Source: Kiritimatiellia bacterium (lineage in GTDB: Bacteria; Verrucomicrobiota; Kiritimatiellia; RFP12; UBA1067). From it: 7,118 nt of DNA. Below, in pieces: positions 1-5,045 of the stretch. The translations under genes and the position numbers were made by a program. Location of the stretch: assembly GCA_017430155.1 (NCBI GenBank), contig JAFRNO010000481.1, positions 1 through 7,118 on the forward strand, in the 5' to 3' direction. How positions within the stretch are numbered: the stretch's first letter is position 1; each line of letters opens with the position of its first letter. A model generated the notes under the pieces. The model was given only the letters and a program-made list of their open reading frames with translations. It did no database searches and was not told the origin of the DNA.

Positions 1-37
1 CGACGAACCCGCAGCCGACTATACCGACTTTGATCAT
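1..37 (-). CDS. Start of a Rossmann-fold NAD(P)-binding oxidoreductase, probably Gfo/Idh/MocA-like (cut by window edge)
   Basis: Only the first 12 codons are in the window, reading MIKVGIVGCGFV from an ATG at 37-35. A short basic start, a hydrophobic beta strand and a GxGxxx dinucleotide-binding loop (GCGFV) are the classic opening of a Rossmann fold. Gfo/Idh/MocA sugar dehydrogenases often begin this way; aspartate dehydrogenase and other NAD(P)-dependent families cannot be excluded. A purine-rich AAAGAAG stretch 4 bases before the ATG could be a weak ribosome binding site. The gene has the same orientation as the kinase and epimerase-like genes to its right, and a sugar oxidoreductase would suit that company. 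It is separated from them by the repeat-rich GxxExxY unit. The gene call is moderately safe; the family is an inference from 12 residues. Confidence 0.6.
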   Translation of the reverse strand, partial: MIKVGIVGCGFV

Positions 38-66
38 TTTGCTTCTTTCTGTTGGTGGTGTTTCTT

Positions 67-216
67 AACCACGGAATACACGGAAAAGGGTGGAAAGGGT
101 GGAAAGGTTGGGAAGGTTGGGGGATTTTTTAACCACGGAATACACGGAATACACAGAAAAGGGTGGAAAGGTTGGGAAGGTTGGGGGGATTTTTTAACCA
201 CGGAATACACGGAAAA
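67..216. repeat. Tandem compound repeat: 19-bp AACCACGGAATACACGGAA core with G-rich/T-rich spacer
   Basis: Three direct copies of the core AACCACGGAATACACGGAA begin at 67, 131 and 196. The first two each continue into a G-rich stretch (GGGTGGAAAGG and GGTTGGGAAGGTTGGGG-like runs) and end in a T-run, giving units of 64 and 65 bp. The third copy stops soon after the core, 7 bases from the stop codon of the GxxExxY gene. The second copy carries an internal 9-bp duplication (GGAATACAC twice). The array fills nearly all of the gap between the GxxExxY gene and the dehydrogenase start. From memory, similar ACCACGGAATACACGGAA sequences are dispersed in Verrucomicrobiota and Planctomycetota genomes, often beside GxxExxY genes. 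Confidence 0.85.
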
Positions 217-223
217 GTTTTGA

Positions 224-598
224 TTAGATGACGATACGGCTAATCGCAACACCTGGATAATGGCAAAGATTCACAAGTAGTCCCACCTTCATTCCCGTTG
301 CACGGAGATAGTTCTGAAGTTGCGCTTCGTGCTCCGGTAATAATGCTTTGACTGCTTTCAATTCAAGAATAATCTTGTCATAACATATGACGTCCGCTCG
401 ATATGATTGCTTGAGCAACTCGCCCTTGTATTTGATTTCGATTTCTGCCTGAGCTTTAAAAGGAATCCCACGTAATGCCAACTCAATTTCTAATGCTTCT
501 TGGTAAACGGCCTCCAGGAATCCACTTCCAAGATTCTTGTACACTTCGTATATCGCCCCTCTGATCGCGTACGTTTCATCCTCAAGCACTAACTCCAT
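224..598 (-). CDS. GxxExxY family protein (PD-(D/E)XK nuclease superfamily-like)
   Basis: This 124-aa protein matches the GxxExxY family (about 125 aa), placed in the PD-(D/E)XK nuclease-like group. The signature GSGFLEAVY lies at residues 24-32 (G26, E29, Y32). A nuclease-like core follows: RAD with D69, then ELKAV with E79 and K81. A QLQNY motif (Q93, Y97) resembles the QxxxY motif of Cas4/RecB-type nucleases. The candidate metal-binding residues E29, D69, E79 and K81 are present, so it may be active, but the family's biological role is not established. The ATG at 598 has a GAAGGG-like ribosome binding site 8 bases upstream and gives the usual family length. An in-frame TTG at 631 with a well-spaced GGAG would add 11 residues encoded mainly by the dispersed repeat. 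The gene is clearly AT-richer than its neighbours and lies between inverted repeats, which suggests acquisition. It starts 37 bases after the epimerase-like gene and could be co-transcribed. Confidence 0.88.
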   Translation of the reverse strand: MELVLEDETYAIRGAIYEVYKNLGSGFLEAVYQEALEIELALRGIPFKAQAEIEIKYKGELLKQSYRADVICYDKIILELKAVKALLPEHEAQLQNYLRATGMKVGLLVNLCHYPGVAISRIVI

Positions 599-609
599 CC
601 CAGATTCCC

Positions 610-628
610 TTCCGTGTATTCCGTGGTT
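610..628 (-). repeat. Inverted copy of the 19-bp AACCACGGAATACACGGAA repeat
   Basis: This is an exact reverse complement of the core at 196-214, 67-85 and 131-149. Read on the minus strand it encodes NHGIHG in frame with the downstream GxxExxY ATG, with no intervening stop. The copy therefore acts as a leader or as an N-terminal extension, depending on which start is used. Confidence 0.85.
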
Positions 629-635
629 CAATTCT

Positions 636-1661
636 TCACTCCGCCCCTCTCCCAGACCCCATTGTACATTTAACGACGGTCTCCACGACCTGTCCGGGCT
701 CGATGTGGCGGAGCAGTCCCTTCTCCGCCATGCTGTTGTAGTCCTCGGCCAGGCAGTTCGCCGGCTCAAGCCCCATCACGTAATCGCCGTGTCCCGGCAT
801 GCGCCATTGCACGAGGTACGGCAGTTCGGCCTTGCGGAAGGAAAGCACGACATCCGGTCCGAACGAGGAATTGGAAATGCGCATCGCGCAGAAGCCCTTT
901 TCATCGGCCGGCAGGTCGTGATAGAGCACCTGCTCCGCAAAACCCGCCGTCGGCGGCAGGAACGTGTCCCATTCCGAAACGCCCTTCGCCGCCTCGTCGT
1001 CGCGCGGCGTCACCTGGTGCGGCGGCGCGACGAGACGCGTCTCCTCGCCGATGAGCGGCCAGCCGAAGTTCATGTGGTAGAGCTGCATCAGCGGCGCCGT
1101 GGACGAACCGAGGTTCTCCGTGCGGTCGGTCAGCGTCAAGCCCGGCCAGCCCAGCTTCGTCGCGATCGTCCGGCTCGTCGCCAGGTTCTCGCCGAACACC
1201 CGCGAATGGACGATCCGCCCCGTGATCTCGAGCACGTACTCGCCGGCGTCGTTCCAGAACGCGCGCGTGTTGACCTCCTCGGCGGGGGTGTGGTCCATCC
1301 GCCCGTGAAGACCCTGCGCGCCCTCCGGCGTGACGCACGGCCCGCCCACGTTGAGCCAGCCGCACGTCGTGAGCAGCCCGCCGGCCCACGTGCGCAGCCA
1401 TTCGAGGCCGTCCGCGTCGTAGAACGCCGGCGCAACCGGCCCGTTGCGCGTGGTCCACGTGAGCGGCAAACCGTTGTAGCGGGCCGGACCGATGTCGAGC
1501 CCGCGGTCGGGATAGACCGTGAAGTCGAACCCGCTGCCGTTCACGACCTCGAACGCGCGCATGCCGCGTCCCTTGCCGTCCTCGATCGCATATCGCTTGA
1601 TCGCGGCAAGCTGTTCCATGCGGCCGATACGGCCCGCGATTTTTTCCTTTGAGTACTCCAT
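636..1661 (-). CDS. DUF4432 family / aldose 1-epimerase-like protein
   Basis: This 341-aa protein resembles the DUF4432 branch of the galactose-mutarotase-like superfamily, beta-sandwich carbohydrate-binding enzymes that interconvert anomers or related sugar forms. The conserved core is present: DFTVYPDRGLDIGPARYNG near residues 46-64, WLRTWAGGLLTTCGWLNVGGP near 88-108, a His-containing LHGRMDH at 118-124, YHMNFG at 195-200 and GLEPANC at 297-303. The histidines and the late glutamate are the usual candidates for sugar binding and catalysis. Length matches full-length family members. The start was set at the ATG at 1661 because AAGGGAGG lies 6 bases upstream; a TTG two codons earlier would abut that site. 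No signal peptide is seen, so it should be cytosolic. It follows the GHMP kinase by 21 bases in the same operon, implying a shared sugar pathway. The actual substrate cannot be read from sequence. Confidence 0.87.
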   Translation of the reverse strand: MEYSKEKIAGRIGRMEQLAAIKRYAIEDGKGRGMRAFEVVNGSGFDFTVYPDRGLDIGPARYNGLPLTWTTRNGPVAPAFYDADGLEWLRTWAGGLLTTCGWLNVGGPCVTPEGAQGLHGRMDHTPAEEVNTRAFWNDAGEYVLEITGRIVHSRVFGENLATSRTIATKLGWPGLTLTDRTENLGSSTAPLMQLYHMNFGWPLIGEETRLVAPPHQVTPRDDEAAKGVSEWDTFLPPTAGFAEQVLYHDLPADEKGFCAMRISNSSFGPDVVLSFRKAELPYLVQWRMPGHGDYVMGLEPANCLAEDYNSMAEKGLLRHIEPGQVVETVVKCTMGSGRGAE

Positions 1662-1667
1662 CGTCAA

Positions 1668-1675
1668 CCTCCCTT
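1668..1675 (-). promoter_or_regulatory. Strong Shine-Dalgarno AAGGGAGG that fixes the DUF4432 start
   Basis: AAGGGAGG on the minus strand sits 6 bases before the ATG at 1661 and directly touches the in-frame TTG at 1667. It is the best ribosome binding site in the window and decides for the ATG. It lies in the 21-base gap after the kinase stop, so the epimerase-like gene can initiate independently. Confidence 0.75.
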
Positions 1676-1682
1676 GCCAACA

Positions 1683-2708
1683 TCAATCCGAAATCACATG
1701 CACGCCGCTTTCGTTGAGGCGGATGCCGATCTCGCGGATGCCGCCGCCCATCGTCTTGATCTCCTCCAGCATGGCCCGCTGCGCGTAGCGGTCCCCGCCC
1801 GAGAGGATGGTCACCGATCCGCCGTCGCCGCCGGCCCCGTTGACTTTCCACCCGATTGCGCCGTAGTGCTTCGCCACGTCGAATATCTTGCGGGCCGTCT
1901 CCGAGACGAGCGTCTCGTGCAGGTTCGCCTGCGCCTCGGTGTTGCGGATCATCGCCGCGCCGAACGACGCCAGGTCGCCCGCCAGCAGCGCGTCGCGGCC
2001 GACGACCGCCTCCCGACGCAACGGCTCGAGCTTGTCCGTCGAACCGCCCTCCAGCAGGCCGCGGATCACCTCCTCGTGGACCGACGACGAATGGTGCGTG
2101 CGCCCGAGGAAGATGACCGAAAGGCGAGCCTCCAGCTCGTCGCGCGTCGCCGGGTCGACGTCCACCCGCCTGACCGTCGCGTGCGGGTATTCGTCCATGT
2201 CGATGAAGCTGATGCCGCCGTGCGCCGAACAAAGCTGGTCCTGTATGCCGCTCTGCTGCCCGAGATGGACGGTCTCGACCTCATGGGCCTTTGCCGCGAG
2301 TTCGTCGGGGGAGAGCCGCCCGGGCGTCAGGCAGTCCAGCGCCCGGAGAAGCGCCACCGTGACCGCGGCAGACGTTCCGGTGGACGAACCGCCCGGAATC
2401 GACGAGTGCAGGGATATCTCCACGTCCAGTCCCTTGGGGATCGGCATGGACTTCACGCACGCCTCCAGGAGAGGATGGCGCCCGAACGTCACGTTCTGCG
2501 GATCGAGCTTGTAGCGGTCGCCGTAGTCGTCCACCGTGAAGTAGAACCGTTCGCGCCACTGCGGGACTTCGGCGACCTCCATACGGCATTCGGCGTACGG
2601 GCTCACCGCGATGTTCAGCACCGCGCCATGTTTGGCGAACCAGGTGTCCGACCATCCGCCGAGATCGCAGATGCGGATCGGTGCAAGTGCTACGAATGTT
2701 TTGCTCAT
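1683..2708 (-). CDS. GHMP-family sugar kinase (HddA / fucokinase-like group)
   Basis: This 341-aa cytosolic kinase should transfer phosphate from ATP to a sugar or sugar phosphate. All three GHMP signatures are visible. The N-terminal motif APIRICDLGGWSDTWF (residues 9-24) is typical of heptose-phosphate, fucose and related sugar kinases. The glycine/serine-rich ATP loop IPGGSSTGTSAA lies at 104-115. The C-terminal GHMP motif KVNGAGGDGG is at 288-297. GQQSGIQDQL (150-159) carries the likely catalytic aspartate D157. Length is as expected for D-glycero-D-manno-heptose-7-phosphate kinase relatives. An upstream in-frame extension to 2819 was rejected because it overlaps the preceding gene and carries no homology. 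The ATG at 2708 lies 2 bases after the stop of the secreted-protein gene, without a clear ribosome binding site, so translational coupling is likely. The DUF4432 gene follows. No nucleotidyltransferase is next to it, so the product could feed catabolism or NDP-sugar synthesis. The kinase call is solid; the substrate is open. Confidence 0.88.
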   Translation of the reverse strand: MSKTFVALAPIRICDLGGWSDTWFAKHGAVLNIAVSPYAECRMEVAEVPQWRERFYFTVDDYGDRYKLDPQNVTFGRHPLLEACVKSMPIPKGLDVEISLHSSIPGGSSTGTSAAVTVALLRALDCLTPGRLSPDELAAKAHEVETVHLGQQSGIQDQLCSAHGGISFIDMDEYPHATVRRVDVDPATRDELEARLSVIFLGRTHHSSSVHEEVIRGLLEGGSTDKLEPLRREAVVGRDALLAGDLASFGAAMIRNTEAQANLHETLVSETARKIFDVAKHYGAIGWKVNGAGGDGGSVTILSGGDRYAQRAMLEEIKTMGGGIREIGIRLNESGVHVISD

Positions 2709-2710
2709 GT

Positions 2711-4573
2711 TTATCTGAATTGTATTGTCAGCCCGGGGGGATTCACTTGGAACCCCACCTTCACGTCGTCGATGGCCATGAGGGCCGACGAGCCCTTCGC
2801 GGGCGGATGGAGCGTCCACTTGAGATACAGCACCTCGCCGGGCTGGATGCGGATCCCCGCAGACGGCACGTAGTCAACGGCCGTTGCTTCCGGCATGGCG
2901 TACGTTCCCGCGCCGAAGACCCCCGACTCGGTCTCGGCACAAGGCTGCCACCCCTCGTCGAAGGCCACGATCCAGTCCAGACGGTTTGTCACGAGGCACT
3001 TGAAGGAGAGCAGCTGATTCGTCGTGTTCGCGAAGCCCCACTGCTGCGCGGAATAGGAGACGTTCGTCAAGGCCACCGCGGAGTCCGTGTCGTTCGTGAA
3101 CGCAAGGCCCCACGTCATGGTCGTGTCCTGCTTGCCGCGCGCGCCGAACGCGCGCGCGGATTCGTTCATGTTCGTGGACAGCGCCACGAACTTCGCGCCC
3201 GTCTGGTTGCCGCCCGCGTAGAAGGACAGCTTCGTGGCCGGATCCAGGTCCTGCCACAGCTGCCAGTACGGGAGCGTGATGCCGTTGAAGAAATCCTTGT
3301 CGCCCGTCGTCGCCGTGATGGCCGCCAGCGGATCGAAAACCTGCACGTAGACATGGTCGCCGTCAAGACCGCCCAGGGGACAGGCGTTCAGCGTGGCGCG
3401 CGGCGGCGGGTTGGCGAGATCGACCTCCACGCCCGCCGATCTCTCCGACGGCACCCCGTCCGAATCAACCGCGCTCACGCCCACGAACACGGGCACGGCC
3501 TCCGGAAGTCCGTCAATCACGCAGGACGTCGCATCGGACACGGACACTTCCCTGATCACGACAGGCGACGCGACACCGGCCGAATATCCCGAGAGGAGCG
3601 CGACAGCGCCGAGAACCGTCCTGCGGTCGCCGGACGCAAAAGAATTGAACCGGAAACTGTCGCCGCTCTTCCAGTCGGAAACGACAAGAACATGTTCCTT
3701 CAACTCAGAAGCAAGCGTAACCTCCCCGATAACGTTTGTGGAGTTGTCGGAAATGCGTTCCACAAGCATTTGCGGATTTGCGTTTGAACTGCCGATCTTC
3801 GCACGGAAACGGAGCAACACTCCAGAATCTGAAGCTACGTCTATTGGCGGCGTCTGAAGCCAGCCGAAATCCCCCGTTGTCCCCATCCGTACCGTGCCGT
3901 CCTCGCCCGTCGGATAGCCGGCCTTGTCGGACCGCGTCCAGCCCGCATGCGCGAAGCAAGCGTTGAACTTCGTGTCTGACATGCGCGTCGGCGACGCCCC
4001 GTTCGTCGCGCCCGGCAGCGGATCCTCCCAAACGATGTTCCCTGCGGACGCCCCCACGACGACATTCGTCCAGACCGAAACCCGGTAACTGGCCGCGCCT
4101 GAAACCGCATCCCACGAAACCTCAAGAGAATCGGTCGTCAAAGCCGTTGCCACGACGTTGGAGGGCGCGTCGAGGCGCGCGTCCAGCCACGTGGCGGAAA
4201 AGCTTGCAAGCGCCAGGCCGTCCGTGGCGACCCGGAACCGGCGGTAGTCCGACGCGGCGGGAAAATCGAACGCCGCGCCCGTGGTGGCGGCGTTCACCGA
4301 CGCGATCTGCGTCTCCGCGCTGCTCGCATGGTCGATCGCGAACACCTGCGCCACGCCGGCCGGCCCCGCGCCCGACGCCCCGTAAGACAGCGCAATCCGG
4401 CTGACGGTGTTGGAGTACTCCGGCGAAAGGTATCCGCCGTCCGACACGGTCCAGCCCTGCGGAACGGCCGAACCGGAAAAGTCGGCCGTCTCCGTGACCG
4501 GTCTTCCGGCACGAGCCGACAGGGGAAGCGCGCACGCGGCAATTCCCAAAAGGCAAACCAACTTGTTTCTCAT
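2711..4573 (-). CDS. Secreted multidomain protein with fibronectin-III and jelly-roll-like parts
   Basis: About 620 aa, no named function recognised. Residues 1-22 form a signal peptide (RNK, then a hydrophobic core, ending SARA before Gly23); there is no lipobox cysteine. A beta-rich domain follows (about 23-130). Residues 136-170 (APSNVVATALTTDSLEVSWD and on through SYRVSVWTN) are the first strands of a fibronectin-III fold, and 348-387 (SCVIDGLPEAVPVFVGVSAV onward) look like its last strands. Between them, about 171-345, lies an inserted domain with WLQTPPIDV and LLRFRAKI, resembling a jelly-roll or carbohydrate-binding module. The C-terminal 230 residues form another beta-rich domain ending in LMAIDDVKVGF. 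No catalytic motif, PEP-CTERM or LPXTG anchor is visible. Two adjacent ATGs (4576, 4573) share the AAGGGAG at 4587-4581; 4573 has the better 7-base spacing. The gene follows the XRE regulator and precedes the kinase. A surface adhesin or glycan-binding protein is the best guess. Confidence 0.85.
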   Translation of the reverse strand: MRNKLVCLLGIAACALPLSARAGRPVTETADFSGSAVPQGWTVSDGGYLSPEYSNTVSRIALSYGASGAGPAGVAQVFAIDHASSAETQIASVNAATTGAAFDFPAASDYRRFRVATDGLALASFSATWLDARLDAPSNVVATALTTDSLEVSWDAVSGAASYRVSVWTNVVVGASAGNIVWEDPLPGATNGASPTRMSDTKFNACFAHAGWTRSDKAGYPTGEDGTVRMGTTGDFGWLQTPPIDVASDSGVLLRFRAKIGSSNANPQMLVERISDNSTNVIGEVTLASELKEHVLVVSDWKSGDSFRFNSFASGDRRTVLGAVALLSGYSAGVASPVVIREVSVSDATSCVIDGLPEAVPVFVGVSAVDSDGVPSERSAGVEVDLANPPPRATLNACPLGGLDGDHVYVQVFDPLAAITATTGDKDFFNGITLPYWQLWQDLDPATKLSFYAGGNQTGAKFVALSTNMNESARAFGARGKQDTTMTWGLAFTNDTDSAVALTNVSYSAQQWGFANTTNQLLSFKCLVTNRLDWIVAFDEGWQPCAETESGVFGAGTYAMPEATAVDYVPSAGIRIQPGEVLYLKWTLHPPAKGSSALMAIDDVKVGFQVNPPGLTIQFR

Positions 4574-4580
4574 CATGCTT

Positions 4581-4587
4581 CTCCCTT
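4581..4587 (-). promoter_or_regulatory. Shine-Dalgarno AAGGGAG for the secreted-protein gene
   Basis: AAGGGAG lies in the gap after the XRE stop, 4 bases from the ATG at 4576 and 7 bases from the ATG at 4573. The spacing favours the second ATG, though the product differs by only one methionine. It also rules out a longer start at 4618, which overlaps the XRE gene. Confidence 0.6.
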
Positions 4588-4601
4588 TAGTTTTTTCTGG
4601 T

Positions 4602-4847
4602 TCAGGCAGGCAATTCATCTGCGGACTCTTGCGGACGCAGCTCGGGGAAGAAATCCATCTTGAGCGCGTTCGCGAGCTTCGCCGCGGTGCGGAAGGAGAA
4701 GTTCACGTCCTGGTGGAGGACCTTCGTGATGTACGGACGCGACACGTTCATCTGCCGCGCGAGATCCGTCTGCGACATGCCCAGTTCCTTCATCCGGCGC
4801 AGGATGCGCCGAAGAAACGCCGATCCGACTCTGTCTACGATTTTCAT
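4602..4847 (-). CDS. XRE/Cro-CI family helix-turn-helix regulator
   Basis: This 81-aa protein is a single small DNA-binding domain. MSQTDLARQMNVSRPYITKVL (about residues 24-44) is a textbook XRE helix-turn-helix, with the first helix SQTDLARQM and the recognition helix SRPYITKVL. FSFRTAAKLANALKMDFFPEL supplies helices 4 and 5. A basic helical N-terminus (RRILRRMKELG) precedes it; no effector or dimerisation domain is attached. The start at 4847 is supported by TAGGT 6 bases upstream. It is the first gene after the promoter at 4978-5006, and the secreted-protein gene starts 28 bases after its stop. It therefore probably autoregulates this operon. It could equally be an antitoxin-like XRE, but no toxin gene lies beside it. 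Family call is firm; target and role are inferred. Confidence 0.9.
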   Translation of the reverse strand: MKIVDRVGSAFLRRILRRMKELGMSQTDLARQMNVSRPYITKVLHQDVNFSFRTAAKLANALKMDFFPELRPQESADELPA

Positions 4848-4861
4848 ATGTTACCTACTGC

Positions 4862-4881
4862 GGTCGCGCAGGAGCGCGACC
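4862..4881. repeat. REP-like perfect palindrome/hairpin in the XRE leader
   Basis: GGTCGCGC (4862-4869), a 4-base loop AGGA and GCGCGACC (4874-4881) form a perfect 8-bp GC-rich stem. On the minus strand it would fold in the leader of the XRE mRNA, ending 14 bases before the ATG and only a few bases before the TAGGT ribosome binding site. Flanking GGGAG could pair alternatively with CTCC in the loop. The form resembles dispersed REP-type palindromes. No second copy is in the window, so the repeat status is a guess; the palindrome itself is certain. Confidence 0.6.
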
Positions 4882-4977
4882 CTCCCGTTTTTAGATACGC
4901 TCCGCGCCCGTGGGGTATGCAGCCGAATACCTCATTACGTATGTGCCTGATGACTTGCCTGTCATTGCAACGTCCAT

Positions 4978-5006
4978 ATTTTAACCCATTGGTTACGCAA
5001 AGGCAA
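4978..5006 (-). promoter_or_regulatory. Sigma-70-like promoter for the XRE / secreted protein / sugar operon
   Basis: On the minus strand, TTGCCT (5006-5001) is followed by a 17-base spacer and TAAAAT (4983-4978). That is 4 of 6 and 5 of 6 matches to the consensus boxes at ideal spacing. Transcription would begin near 4971, giving a leader of roughly 120 bases that includes the hairpin at 4862-4881. It lies in the only sizeable gap between the acyltransferase pair and the XRE gene, exactly where a promoter is needed. Confidence 0.6.
4982..4995. promoter_or_regulatory. Possible operator: TAACC-N4-GGTTA inverted repeat over the promoter
   Basis: A 5-bp inverted repeat (TAACC at 4982-4986, GGTTA at 4991-4995) overlaps the upstream edge of the -10 box and part of the spacer. 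Small XRE regulators commonly bind short palindromes at their own promoter. Five-base arms occur often by chance, so this is only a candidate. Confidence 0.25.
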
Positions 5007-5045
5007 GCGCGAATTTTGGGGGATATTCAGGGCGCATCCGCGATT

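Larger units (their letters stand above)
196..628. mobile_element. Candidate small cassette: GxxExxY gene bracketed by perfect 19-bp inverted repeats
   Basis: The 19-mer at 196-214 and its exact reverse complement at 610-628 face inward around the GxxExxY gene. They lie 9 bases past its stop and 11 bases before its ATG. The 433-bp unit is compositionally distinct: 22 of 60 bases are G or C at 361-420, against 39 of 60 at 1201-1260 in the neighbouring gene. Its right edge is 7 bases past the stop of the epimerase-like gene, so it sits neatly between two genes. There is no transposase and I could find no target-site duplication. 'Mobile' is therefore an inference from symmetry, composition and position; a repeat-rich intergenic region that gained copies independently is the alternative. 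Confidence 0.4.

Noticed and set aside
67..216. CRISPR-like array
   Set aside because: The spacers between repeats are themselves near-identical G-rich/T-rich sequence, not unique spacers, and no cas gene is present.
34..252. Minus-strand 72-aa open frame across the repeat array
   Set aside because: It is made almost wholly of the tandem repeat translated (proline/phenylalanine-rich repeats), overlaps the GxxExxY stop region and the dehydrogenase start, and has no recognisable family.
180..645. Target-site duplication flanking the GxxExxY cassette
   Set aside because: Bases outside the two inverted repeats (T-run on the left, CAATTCTTC on the right) do not match.
599..769. Long N-terminal extension of the GxxExxY protein into the DUF4432 gene
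   Set aside because: The extra residues are an out-of-frame reading of the DUF4432 3' end. Family length and ribosome binding sites favour the ATG at 598 or at most the TTG at 631.
901..2232. Minus-strand 443-aa frame spanning the kinase and epimerase-like genes
   Set aside because: It is an out-of-frame reading of two genes with clear conserved motifs, and is arginine/glycine-rich low-complexity sequence.
537..3787. Three long plus-strand open frames (537-1652, 1674-2873, 2681-3787)
   Set aside because: They lie antisense to well-supported genes, are arginine/histidine-rich and show no domains; this is the usual by-product of high GC third positions.
4862..4892. Intrinsic terminator on the plus strand (hairpin then TTTTT)
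   Set aside because: Six bases separate the stem from the T-run and no plus-strand gene precedes it, so a leader hairpin or REP-like element fits better.
5001..5045. Terminator for the acyltransferase pair
   Set aside because: Only weak, bulged pairings (GCGC...GCGC, GAAT...ATTC) are present and no T-run follows on the minus strand, so read-through into the XRE operon is possible.
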